In this document: piece by piece, positions 16,400 through 24,221 of the stretch | How positions within the stretch are numbered: position 1 is the stretch's first letter | How the letters are laid out: each line of letters starts with the position of its first letter | From: JAUZOB01 sp963692465 | GTDB taxonomy: Bacteria > Bacteroidota > Bacteroidia > Bacteroidales > Prolixibacteraceae | DNA: 64,000 nucleotides | Assembly: GCA_963692465.1 (NCBI GenBank) | Contig: OY829943.1 | Location: 3,224,001 to 3,288,000, forward strand | Direction of reading: 5' to 3' | Translations under genes and position numbers: made by a program | Notes under the pieces: model-generated | Seen by the model: only the letters and a program-made list of their open reading frames with translations | Databases searched by the model: none | What the model was told of the DNA's origin: nothing

Positions 16400-16438
16400 T
16401 ATCTTTATTGTTGTATAAAAAATGAGGAGGAGTTTCAC
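16400..16438 (+). promoter_or_regulatory. -7 box and strong Shine-Dalgarno of the YciO/TsaC-family gene
   Basis: TATCTTTA (16400-16407) is one base from the -7 consensus. GAGGAGG (16424-16430) lies 8 bases before the ATG at 16439 and is a nearly ideal Shine-Dalgarno. Most genes in this window have no such sequence, so this start stands out. Confidence 0.5.
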
Positions 16439-17050
16439 ATGTTAGTAAAGATCTACCCTGAGAATCCTAATGAACGGGAAATCCGGAATGCGGTTGACAT
16501 TCTCAGAAGTGGTGGGGTTATTATTTATCCTACCGATACGATTTACGGGATCGGGTGTGATATAACACAAATCAAGGCTGTGGCACGTGTGGCAAAACTT
16601 AAAGGAATTGATCCGGCCAAAGCTCAATTTTCTTTTATCTGTTCGACGTTGAGTTGTCTTTCCGGTTATACACGGCCAATTGACAATACGATTTTTAAGC
16701 TGATGAAGAAGAATCTTCCGGGTCCTTTTACTTTTATTCTGGAGGCCAACAGCAATGTGCCGAAGCTTTTGAAAAGCAAAAAGAAAACGGTTGGAATCCG
16801 GGTCCCCGATAATTCGATTATCCGCAGTATTGTTGATCTGCTTGGATACCCGATTTTATCGACATCCGTCCATGATGAGGATGAAATATTGGAATATACT
16901 ACCGATCCGGAACTGATATACGAGAAATTCGGAGATCAGGTTGATTTGGTGATCGACGGTGGAAGTGGCGGACTTGAACCGTCAACGATTATTGACTGTA
17001 CCGGCACCGAACCGATTATTGTCAGACAAGGGAAAGGTCACCTTTTATAA
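16439..17050 (+). CDS. YciO/Sua5/TsaC-family protein
   Basis: This 203-residue protein has the YrdC/Sua5 fold: VIIYPTDTIYGIGCDI, LMKKNLPGPFTFILEA, KTVGIRVPDNSI and LDxxxG-like VIDGGSGGLEPSTIIDCTG. Length and sequence follow E. coli YciO more closely than TsaC. The segment that carries the KxRP motif in true threonylcarbamoyl-AMP synthases reads KGIDPAKAQFSFIC here, so that motif is missing. Databases usually label such proteins L-threonylcarbamoyladenylate synthase, the first step of tRNA t6A37 formation. I consider YciO the better call and activity in t6A synthesis unproven. Confidence 0.85.
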   Translation: MLVKIYPENPNEREIRNAVDILRSGGVIIYPTDTIYGIGCDITQIKAVARVAKLKGIDPAKAQFSFICSTLSCLSGYTRPIDNTIFKLMKKNLPGPFTFILEANSNVPKLLKSKKKTVGIRVPDNSIIRSIVDLLGYPILSTSVHDEDEILEYTTDPELIYEKFGDQVDLVIDGGSGGLEPSTIIDCTGTEPIIVRQGKGHLL

Positions 17051-17070
17051 TTGTGTTTGCATCTTTGCTA

Positions 17071-17109
17071 AAAAAAGCCCGGGACTTTATTGGTCCCGGG
17101 CTTTTTTTC
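17071..17109. terminator. Bidirectional terminator between YciO gene and trkH
   Basis: A perfect stem AAGCCCGGGAC/GTCCCGGGCTT with a loop of about 7 bases is flanked by A- and T-runs. It lies between convergent genes and is the strongest hairpin in the window. Confidence 0.93.
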
Positions 17110-17203
17110 CGTACTGAAAATGTCTTTTTCTGTTTTGTGCTGTTATTGATTATTCCGCTGTTGTTTGTCGTTCATTTAAAGATCGTCAGGAGTAAAGCTT
17201 TGG

Positions 17204-18652
17204 CTAGTGTTTCCAGAATGATCGGGTAAAAAGAACCAGCAAGGTGAAAATCTCAAGACGTCCCAGTAACATTAAAAAAGATAATAGAAGTTTTCCTGCA
17301 GGTGCAACTGTGGCATAACTATTTCCGGGTCCGAAGTGTCCTAATCCGGGTCCGATATTTCCAAGAGCTCCGGCTACCGCGCCAAGGGCTGAGGGTAGAT
17401 TCGGATCAATGAGTGAAAACAGAATAATCCCGATGATGAAAATTAAAATATAAGTTAGAGTAAAGGCTACTATATTGTTTTTGATCCGATCCGGAACAAG
17501 TCGTTTATTAAATCGGACTGGGATAATAGCATTCGGATTTAAAAGTCGTTTAACTTCAAGTAATGTGTTTTTCAACAGTAACTCAATTCGGATTAGTTTG
17601 ATACTACCAGAGGTAGACCCGACGGATGCTCCGACAAAGAAAAGGAAAAACAACAGATACCACAGGGTGGGATACCAACTCAGATAATCCGTCGTATAAA
17701 AACCAGTGGTAGTCAAAATGGCAACAACGTGGAAAAGCCCATTGCGAAATGCCTCTTCATAGCCTTGCGGTGTGGTCATTAACAATCCCCAGGTGATTAG
17801 CCCGGTAAAGACAACGATTACCCAAGCGTAGCACCTTAATTCTTCGTTTTTGATTGCTTTTCTTATTTTCCCCTGACTGACCAGATAAAGCAGAGCATAA
17901 TTGATTCCGGACAGGATCATGAAGACAATCAGTGTGTATTCTATCAGCGGGGAATGGAAATAGGAAATGCCTTGTTGGTGTGTCGAGAAACCTCCGGTCG
18001 ATAATGTTGAAAAAGAGTGACATATCGCATCGAAGAACGGCATGCCTTCTAGGGATAAAAGGATTGTTTCGAGAAGAGTCAGTCCGCTGTAAATACCAAG
18101 AAGCCAAAGAACGCTCGATTGAATCTGTGGACGAAGTCTTTCTGATGTTATACCCGGTGAATCGAGAATGAATATTTGCATCCCACCGATACGAAGTATT
18201 GGAAACGCGATAAAAGCAAGAAAAAGAATTGCAATTCCTCCAATCCATTGAGTCAGACTACGCCAGAATAGAATTCCGTGGGGTAGTCCGTCAATATGAT
18301 TAAAGATAGTCGACCCTGTCGTCGTAAAGCCGGATACGGATTCGAACCACGCATCCGTGAATGAATTAACTACTCCTGATAGCAGATAGGGCATTGCTCC
18401 GAAAAGGGAGAGCAGTATCCAGGTAAGAGGGACCAACAGGATGATGTCTTTTTTTTCCGGTTTCTTCTTTGGGGACGGGATGAAAGTCAGTATCAGAATT
18501 CCGACGCCTATGGTTATGGCTGATGCAATGAAAATGGGACCAGAAACAGGTTCTTTATATACAGAAGCAGCTACCATTGCCAGTAACATTGCTATTCCTT
18601 CCAGAAAGAGAAGTAGTCCTGAATATCTGAGTATGACCTTATACTTTAACAT
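17204..18652 (-). CDS. trkH: TrkH/KtrB-family potassium uptake channel subunit
   Basis: The product has 482 residues with about 10-12 membrane helices. It shows the four pore-loop motifs of this family, for example VSGFTTTGSTIF, SFSTLSTGGFSTH, ILTTTGFYTTDYL and ALGNIGPGLGHFGPGN, each carrying the selectivity Gly. It moves K+ across the inner membrane and needs a TrkA-type nucleotide-binding subunit, encoded 23 bp upstream. Confidence 0.95.
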   Translation of the reverse strand: MLKYKVILRYSGLLLFLEGIAMLLAMVAASVYKEPVSGPIFIASAITIGVGILILTFIPSPKKKPEKKDIILLVPLTWILLSLFGAMPYLLSGVVNSFTDAWFESVSGFTTTGSTIFNHIDGLPHGILFWRSLTQWIGGIAILFLAFIAFPILRIGGMQIFILDSPGITSERLRPQIQSSVLWLLGIYSGLTLLETILLSLEGMPFFDAICHSFSTLSTGGFSTHQQGISYFHSPLIEYTLIVFMILSGINYALLYLVSQGKIRKAIKNEELRCYAWVIVVFTGLITWGLLMTTPQGYEEAFRNGLFHVVAILTTTGFYTTDYLSWYPTLWYLLFFLFFVGASVGSTSGSIKLIRIELLLKNTLLEVKRLLNPNAIIPVRFNKRLVPDRIKNNIVAFTLTYILIFIIGIILFSLIDPNLPSALGAVAGALGNIGPGLGHFGPGNSYATVAPAGKLLLSFLMLLGRLEIFTLLVLFTRSFWKH

Positions 18653-18675
18653 GCCGGTGATAGATTAAAATGAGC

Positions 18676-20013
18676 TTATCTGAAATAGGATTCTAGTTTT
18701 TTGACTGCTGACGGCAGGCTGAAAACAACAACCCGATCACCCGCCATAATTTGTGTCTCTCCTTTTGCTACCTGGACTGAATCTCCGCGGACGATTCCTC
18801 CGATTTTAGCTTCCTCCGGAAAATAAATGCTCCGAATTGGCTTTTTGGTAACTTGAGAATTGGGCCCGGCAATAAATTCAAGAACTTCAGCTTCGGTTGA
18901 AGTCAGGCATTTAATGTGCGACACTTCGGCTCCCATGGTAAAACGATAGATATAACTGGCTGCCAATAGCTTTTTATTGATGAGAGATCCAATTCCGATT
19001 TCATCGGCCAGCCTTAGATAATCGTTGTTTTCAACTTCGGCGACAGTTCTTTTGACCCCCATTTTCTTTGCAAGATGGCAGGAAAGAATGTTAGCTTCCG
19101 AATTTCCTGTTACGGCAACGAAGGCATCCATTTTACCGATACCTTCTTCTTTCAGAAGGTCCAGGTTGCGGCCATCTCCTTGAATAACCAGTGATTTGTG
19201 AAGGTGATCAGCTACCTGAAGTACGCGAATTTTATCTTGTTCTATAATTTTAATGCTGTAACCGAGGTTCTCCATGAGTTGGGCTGATTTCTGCCCGATA
19301 CGGCTTCCCCCCAGGATCATAACTTTTTTAACTTCGAAAAGGGTTTTCCCTGCATCTTTCATGAGCTTTGGAAGACTCTCGCGGTTCGTAAAGAAGTAAA
19401 CAAGGTCTTCTTCGAGAATTTTATCTTGTCCGCGAGGAATGATGGTTTGGTAGCCACGGGTAATGGCGACCGCCATGAATTCATAATTTTCGTGAGTTGT
19501 TTCTTCCAGCGATTTGTTTATGATTGGAGCATTCGATCGTATCTTAATGGCGACAAGGACCAGCTTCCCATCAGAAAATTCGAGCATCTGTCTAACGCCG
19601 GTCATCTTAAGCGCATTCAAAATCTCTTTTGAGGCAAGGCTTTCCGGATAGATGAGTTCGTTAATTCCCATTTTAGCGAGACGCCCTCTGTTTTCTTCCT
19701 GCAGATATTCGGAGTTGTCAATACGGGCAATTGTTTTCTTGGCCCCCATGTCGCTTGCAAGCATACAAGCAACAATATTTCGTTCTTCAAGAGGGGTTAC
19801 TCCAATAAAAAGATCCGCATGGGATATTCCGGCTTCAGAAAGAGTCTGAATAGAAATGGCAGAACCGGTGAGTATTTGCAGATCGGTTACTAAAGAAATC
19901 TTTCGGAGTTTTTCTTCATCATCATCGATCAGAACAATATCGTGATTGTCTCTGCTTAACATTTTTGCCAGATGAGTACCGACCTCTCCGGCTCCTACAA
20001 TTACAATTTTCAT
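18676..20013 (-). CDS. trkA: Trk potassium uptake regulator TrkA
   Basis: A 445-residue cytosolic protein with two RCK repeats. Each starts with a Rossmann fold: IVIVGAGEVGTHLAKMLS at residue 2 and KKVMILGGSRIGQKSAQL near residue 230. Each is followed by a TrkA_C domain (about 140-220 and 365-445). It binds NAD(H)/ATP and gates TrkH. The order trkA-trkH on the minus strand with a 23-bp gap indicates one operon. No frameshift or missing glycine is visible. Confidence 0.96.
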   Translation of the reverse strand: MKIVIVGAGEVGTHLAKMLSRDNHDIVLIDDDEEKLRKISLVTDLQILTGSAISIQTLSEAGISHADLFIGVTPLEERNIVACMLASDMGAKKTIARIDNSEYLQEENRGRLAKMGINELIYPESLASKEILNALKMTGVRQMLEFSDGKLVLVAIKIRSNAPIINKSLEETTHENYEFMAVAITRGYQTIIPRGQDKILEEDLVYFFTNRESLPKLMKDAGKTLFEVKKVMILGGSRIGQKSAQLMENLGYSIKIIEQDKIRVLQVADHLHKSLVIQGDGRNLDLLKEEGIGKMDAFVAVTGNSEANILSCHLAKKMGVKRTVAEVENNDYLRLADEIGIGSLINKKLLAASYIYRFTMGAEVSHIKCLTSTEAEVLEFIAGPNSQVTKKPIRSIYFPEEAKIGGIVRGDSVQVAKGETQIMAGDRVVVFSLPSAVKKLESYFR

Positions 20014-20094
20014 GATCTTTTCTATTTTAACAGGGTATTTCGGACTGAATCCTTATTTCTTGCTAAATACCACCTCTTGTCTGTTGTTGCTTTT

Positions 20095-22233
20095 TTAACT
20101 TGGCAGGTTTATGCTTAATGCCCCTGAATTTGCAATACTCATATACCTTATATGTAGCAAATTTAATGTTTTTTTCCTGAAGTACAGGTCTGTCCGGTGA
20201 TCTATCGTAATAAATAGTGCCTTGGGAAAGGTTTTTTCTAAATTTTCGATCACCGGGGGTGGTATTGAGGTATTCAAAATGATATAGTCTGTTTTTCTAA
20301 AAGGAATAATCGGATGTTTAATCCATAGCGTGTCGGGAATAAGAAAAGTTTTTCCTTGGAAAGCAACGAAATTCGGACTGAACAGAAAGTCTTTGTGTTC
20401 GGGGTTTACCGAAAGTCGGATATGGGTATTATTCAAATTCAATTTATTTTCAACTGGATGAATCAGGTAATTTATACCCGAACTATCGGATAGCTGATTG
20501 CCCCATACCAGCAAATCACTTTGCCGCCCGTGAATAAGATGAATGGTTAACTGTTTGGTGTATTTATAAAGGATAATTCGGTTTTGTTTTATGGAGTGGA
20601 GCGTATCTTCCAGTGAGAGTACACCTAATAAACAACAGAGTGAAAGGACACTGAAAAGATAAATGCTTCGGGTTTTTTTAATCCACAAAAAGAAAAGAAT
20701 GAAAATGAGATAGAGCAAAAAAACACTAAAGAGGGAAGGATGTAATCCGGGGGTTACAGATCCGGGTAAATGTTCAAACCAAAGGGTGATCCAGTCAAAG
20801 ATATTAATGGCGATATCGGTTAATTGAGTGATGAGTCGATTAAGGGGGATAATCGGGAGCGTTAAGGGAAGCATGAGCGATAACCCCATGAGAAACAGGG
20901 AAAGGGGCCCTGAAATGATATTGCTGAAAATGAAATAATTGGGAAATTGATTAAAGTCGAACAGTACGATCGGAAAAGTCCCGAACTGAGCTGCTATTGA
21001 AACACTGGCAGTGGCCCATAGCCAACGGACTATTTTATTGTTTGGATTCCATAGATTGATTAGTTGAGGCTGATAATAAACAATACCGAGAACTGCTGTA
21101 TAGGATAATTGAAAGCCGGCATTGAAGAGATTATTCGGATTCCAGAAAATAAGCAAAAAAGCGGAGGCTGCCAATGAATTGTAAATATTGCAGTTGCGGT
21201 CTATTGTTTCAGCAACCAACAAAAAACAGATCATAACCGATGCCCGAAGGATAGAAGGAGCCATTCCAGCAAGAAAAGAAAAAAACCAAATGGCTGCAAA
21301 AATGATCAGATTCCTGATCAATATTGTTTTTCGGTTTCGGTTAAAGAAGAAGAGGAGATATTTGAAAAAGCCGTATATCAAAACCACATGCATTCCGGAT
21401 ACGGCAAGAAGATGCATGGTGCCTGCTGCAATAAATGCTTTTTTCATTTGCTGATCAAGGTCTTGTTCGTATCCGATGGTGAGAGCGGACAAGACAGCCA
21501 GGTTTCGGCCTGATAGTCCACTTTTCCGAAAACTCTTAATCAGTTGGTCCCGAATGTTAGCGGTATAAATTTGTGGGGTATTCTCCGTTCGTGAGGTCAT
21601 AAACCAATCATCTGTTTTTAAGAAAGCTATGCGGAAAATATTCTGTCGGTTCATATAGTTCCGGTAACTGAATTCAAATGGATTTCCCTGATCTTTAATT
21701 TGTTGAAGACGATTGTGAATAAGGATAACCGATCCGGCATGGAGTGAATCGATTGGTGTGTGATGCAGTGGAATCTTGCCTGCTTGATTTCTTTCATTTG
21801 TCGTGCTGTCGTCTTTAAAATAGAATAGGACGGTCTCATTGGAAGGCTGAACTGTTTTGCCATCTTTAACCCATTGTATTGTTGCTTGAGAACGCCATGT
21901 TTTAGGCCTTTTCTGAGGGTTTTCATTCAATCGGCAACATAGAATGGCATTCGCGGAATATTCCGTAGGCTGATGGAGAACGTGGTATTCGTTGTTCCAC
22001 CACATTCCTCCGGTAAAAAGAAAAAGTGATGAACAAATCCCGAAAAGAAAGATTCCTTTTTGGGTCCGCCAGAAAGAGACGCCAACGATTAGAATGAGTA
22101 GAATAAGGCAAATCAGCAGTCCGGAGTGCAAAAAAGTGAACTGAAAATAATCCTGAATGGCGATTCCAACGATGAAGGGGATTAAAATTCGGAAAAAAGG
22201 AGTTCTATGAATAAATTTTAAAAAGTCGCTCAT
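20095..22233 (-). CDS. comEC: ComEC/Rec2-family DNA-uptake channel protein without metallo-beta-lactamase domain
   Basis: A 712-residue membrane protein. It has an N-terminal DUF4131-like region with three helices (about 10-70) and an OB-like segment (about 70-190). The ComEC core at about 240-520 includes GTMHLLAVSGMHVVLIYGFF. The final 170 residues are a short beta-rich tail with no HxHxDH metal motif, so the metallo-beta-lactamase nuclease domain of Bacillus ComEC is absent; this is my impression of the common form in Bacteroidota. The protein should pass single-stranded DNA across the inner membrane. No other competence gene is in the window. The gap to trkA is 81 bp. Confidence 0.9.
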   Translation of the reverse strand: MSDFLKFIHRTPFFRILIPFIVGIAIQDYFQFTFLHSGLLICLILLILIVGVSFWRTQKGIFLFGICSSLFLFTGGMWWNNEYHVLHQPTEYSANAILCCRLNENPQKRPKTWRSQATIQWVKDGKTVQPSNETVLFYFKDDSTTNERNQAGKIPLHHTPIDSLHAGSVILIHNRLQQIKDQGNPFEFSYRNYMNRQNIFRIAFLKTDDWFMTSRTENTPQIYTANIRDQLIKSFRKSGLSGRNLAVLSALTIGYEQDLDQQMKKAFIAAGTMHLLAVSGMHVVLIYGFFKYLLFFFNRNRKTILIRNLIIFAAIWFFSFLAGMAPSILRASVMICFLLVAETIDRNCNIYNSLAASAFLLIFWNPNNLFNAGFQLSYTAVLGIVYYQPQLINLWNPNNKIVRWLWATASVSIAAQFGTFPIVLFDFNQFPNYFIFSNIISGPLSLFLMGLSLMLPLTLPIIPLNRLITQLTDIAINIFDWITLWFEHLPGSVTPGLHPSLFSVFLLYLIFILFFLWIKKTRSIYLFSVLSLCCLLGVLSLEDTLHSIKQNRIILYKYTKQLTIHLIHGRQSDLLVWGNQLSDSSGINYLIHPVENKLNLNNTHIRLSVNPEHKDFLFSPNFVAFQGKTFLIPDTLWIKHPIIPFRKTDYIILNTSIPPPVIENLEKTFPKALFITIDHRTDLYFRKKTLNLLHIRYMSIANSGALSINLPS

Positions 22234-22386
22234 TATTTTACAATAGCACTCTCTAAAATATTATTACTAATTAATATAATCAATACTTTCCCGAAGAATA
22301 ATCAGATTTGTGTTTTAATCTATTCCTGAAACAGTTTCTTATGGCAAAAGGAGAGGCTTACGGATACATTGAAAAAGAAGAAAAGC

Positions 22387-22953
22387 TTAGTGATTTAATT
22401 TATTCGGGAAGAGAAGTTTATAGCTAGTCTTAACTTTCCCCCGACTGATTGCTTTAAGTTTTCCACTCAGCAATCTTTTACTCAGAATGGATAAATGGTC
22501 GATAAACAGGATTCCTTCGAGGTGGTCGTATTCGTGCTGAATAACCCGTGCTGCAAATCCGGCGTACTCTTCTTCGTGTTCGACCCAGTTCTCGTCGGTG
22601 TAATGGATTCTTATTTCATTTGGGCGGTTAATATCTTCCCAGACAGAGGGGAGGCTCAGGCAGCCTTCGTTAATGAGTGCATAATCGGAATTTCTCCATA
22701 GAATTCTGGGATTGATTAGTGTCTTTTTGAAGCTCTTCAGTTCTGGCTCCTCATCGGCCATGAAGGATGCGTCAATAACGATAAGACGAATTGATAATCC
22801 GATTTGTGGTGCCGCAAGACCTCCTCCGTTAGCGTGGTACATCGTTTCCCACATATCGGTAATGAGCTGATCAAGATCTTCAGCTTCAGGTGTAATGGCG
22901 ACGGCTGTTTCCCGAAGAACGGGACTTCCGTATGCAACGATTGGTCGTATCAC
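22387..22953 (-). CDS. def: Peptide deformylase (second of two tandem copies)
   Basis: The product has 188 residues. All three PDF motifs are intact: GGGLAAPQIG (GxGLAAxQ), EGCLSLP with the metal-binding Cys, and QHEYDHLEG with the two metal-binding His and catalytic Glu. It removes the formyl group from nascent proteins. The start is a GTG at 22951-22953, preceded by AGGAGG 12 bases upstream, one of the few Shine-Dalgarno-like sequences here. It is about 65% identical by eye to the copy 14 bp upstream, so the pair arose by tandem duplication. Confidence 0.95.
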   Translation of the reverse strand: MIRPIVAYGSPVLRETAVAITPEAEDLDQLITDMWETMYHANGGGLAAPQIGLSIRLIVIDASFMADEEPELKSFKKTLINPRILWRNSDYALINEGCLSLPSVWEDINRPNEIRIHYTDENWVEHEEEYAGFAARVIQHEYDHLEGILFIDHLSILSKRLLSGKLKAISRGKVKTSYKLLFPNKLNH

Positions 22954-22967
22954 TTATTGGTTTCCTC

Positions 22968-23525
22968 CTATTTTTTAGGAAGTTGTATCCGATAGCTTAT
23001 TTTTACTTTTCCCTGGGAAACTGCACTCAATTTTCCCTTTAGCAACCTTCTTCTCAAAATTGATAAATGGTCTGTAAAAAGAATCCCGTCAAGATGATCG
23101 TATTCGTGTTGAAAAACCCGTGCAGCAAATCCGACATATTCCTCTTCGTGTTCTATCCATTTTTCGTCGGTGTAACGAACCTTAACTTTGGAAAGACGAT
23201 CAACATCCTCACGGATCGTCGGGAGACTAAGACAACCTTCGTTGAATGAAACTTTTTCTCCACTGCGTTCCAGAATAACCGGGTTTATAAACGTCTTTTT
23301 AAAGTCGGACAAGTTGGGCTCTTCTTCGGCCATAACGGTTGCATCAATAACAATGAGACGGACTGATTTCCCTACCTGAGGGGCAGCCAATCCAACACCA
23401 TCTGCATGATACATTGTTTCCCACATGTTTTTTATGAATTGATCGAGATTTTCAAAATTGCGATCAACGGGTTTTGCTATTTTCCTTAATATCGGATCTC
23501 CGTAAACAACAACAGGTAATATCAT
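22968..23525 (-). CDS. def: Peptide deformylase (first of two tandem copies)
   Basis: The product has 185 residues with intact motifs GVGLAAPQVG, EGCLSLP and QHEYDHLDG. Its motif 1 has the commoner GVG rather than GGG of the downstream copy, so it may be the ancestral enzyme. It starts at an ATG one base after the stop of yqgF, so yqgF, this gene and the second deformylase form one operon. Both copies keep every catalytic residue, and nothing shows which is the main enzyme. Confidence 0.95.
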   Translation of the reverse strand: MILPVVVYGDPILRKIAKPVDRNFENLDQFIKNMWETMYHADGVGLAAPQVGKSVRLIVIDATVMAEEEPNLSDFKKTFINPVILERSGEKVSFNEGCLSLPTIREDVDRLSKVKVRYTDEKWIEHEEEYVGFAARVFQHEYDHLDGILFTDHLSILRRRLLKGKLSAVSQGKVKISYRIQLPKK

Positions 23526-23526
23526 T

Positions 23527-23949
23527 TTAAATACAAAATTTTAAACTTTCAAGATATGATTGGAGCATGATGGTTGCACTAATGGCATCAATTTCTCCCT
23601 TGTTTTGTCTCTTCTTTTTCTTAACTCCGGCATCCAGCATCGTTTGATGGGCCAGAACAGAAGTAAACCGTTCATCAACCGTTTTGATCGGCATCGCAGG
23701 ATAACGTTTTTTAAATCCAGCAATGAATGGCTCAACGTAACGAATAGATTCTGAGGGTTCATTGTTCATCTGCAAAGGATAGCCAATAATGACCAGCTCA
23801 ACAATTTCTTTTCGGAAGTAATCGTCCAGGTATTGCCATATTTCAGCCGGTCCCTGGGTTGAGAGTTTGCTTCCGATAATCTTTAATGGATCAGTAACTG
23901 CTAATCCGATTCGCTTTTTCCCGTAATCAATAGCGAGAATTCGCCCCAT
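23527..23949 (-). CDS. yqgF: YqgF/RuvX-family putative pre-16S rRNA nuclease / Holliday junction resolvase
   Basis: I choose the ATG at 23947-23949 (MGRILAIDYGKKRIGLAV, 140 residues). The alternative ATG four codons upstream begins only 8 bases after a perfect -7 box, which would give an almost leaderless mRNA, and homologues start MGRILAIDYG. The RNase H-like core is complete: AIDYGKKRIGLAVTD, LVIIGYPLQMN, VDERFTSVLA and KGEIDAISATIMLQ, supplying the acidic residues. Family members mature the 5' end of 16S rRNA. It is cotranscribed with the two deformylases. Confidence 0.93.
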   Translation of the reverse strand: MGRILAIDYGKKRIGLAVTDPLKIIGSKLSTQGPAEIWQYLDDYFRKEIVELVIIGYPLQMNNEPSESIRYVEPFIAGFKKRYPAMPIKTVDERFTSVLAHQTMLDAGVKKKKRQNKGEIDAISATIMLQSYLESLKFCI

Positions 23950-23968
23950 AGTCTTATTCATCTGGGTA

Positions 23969-23976
23969 CAAAGATA
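23969..23976 (-). promoter_or_regulatory. -7 promoter box of the yqgF-def-def operon
   Basis: The minus strand reads TATCTTTG, an exact match to the consensus. It sits 19 bases before the preferred ATG (23949) and only 7 before the alternative ATG (23961). Confidence 0.6.
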
Positions 23977-24130
23977 AAATTTATTTTTTGGGAAGAGCGT
24001 TTCTGTTTCAATGACTACTTTTTGATTCGAATAAAAAAAGAGGATTTCTGATTTCGTGAAGGGGTGTTTTGCTTGTGCAGTACGTTATAGCTATATGAGG
24101 TGGATACTTATCATGGTGAAGCTCAAAAAG

Positions 24131-24171
24131 AAAAAGCCTAAAAGGCAATACAGAGATCCTTTTAGGCTTTT
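24131..24171 (-). terminator. Terminator after ppdK
   Basis: AAAAAGCCTAAAAGG (24131-24145 region) pairs with CCTTTTAGGCTTTT (24158-24170), giving a stem of about 13 bp with a 13-base loop. On the minus strand a T-run follows. It lies about 50 bp after the ppdK stop. Confidence 0.85.
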
Positions 24172-24221
24172 AGTTTATTTTGATTCTTTCTTGAAAGAAA
24201 GACTTCTTTTAAGAAAAGAAT

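Noticed and set aside
22240..22262. Half of a CIRCE-like element (TAGCACTC) upstream of comEC
   Set aside because: Only one half-site is present; the inverted partner GAGTGCTA at 9-bp spacing is missing.
22341..22427. Plus-strand 28-codon frame between comEC and the second deformylase
   Set aside because: It is short, overlaps the 3' end of the deformylase gene on the other strand, and matches nothing I recognise.
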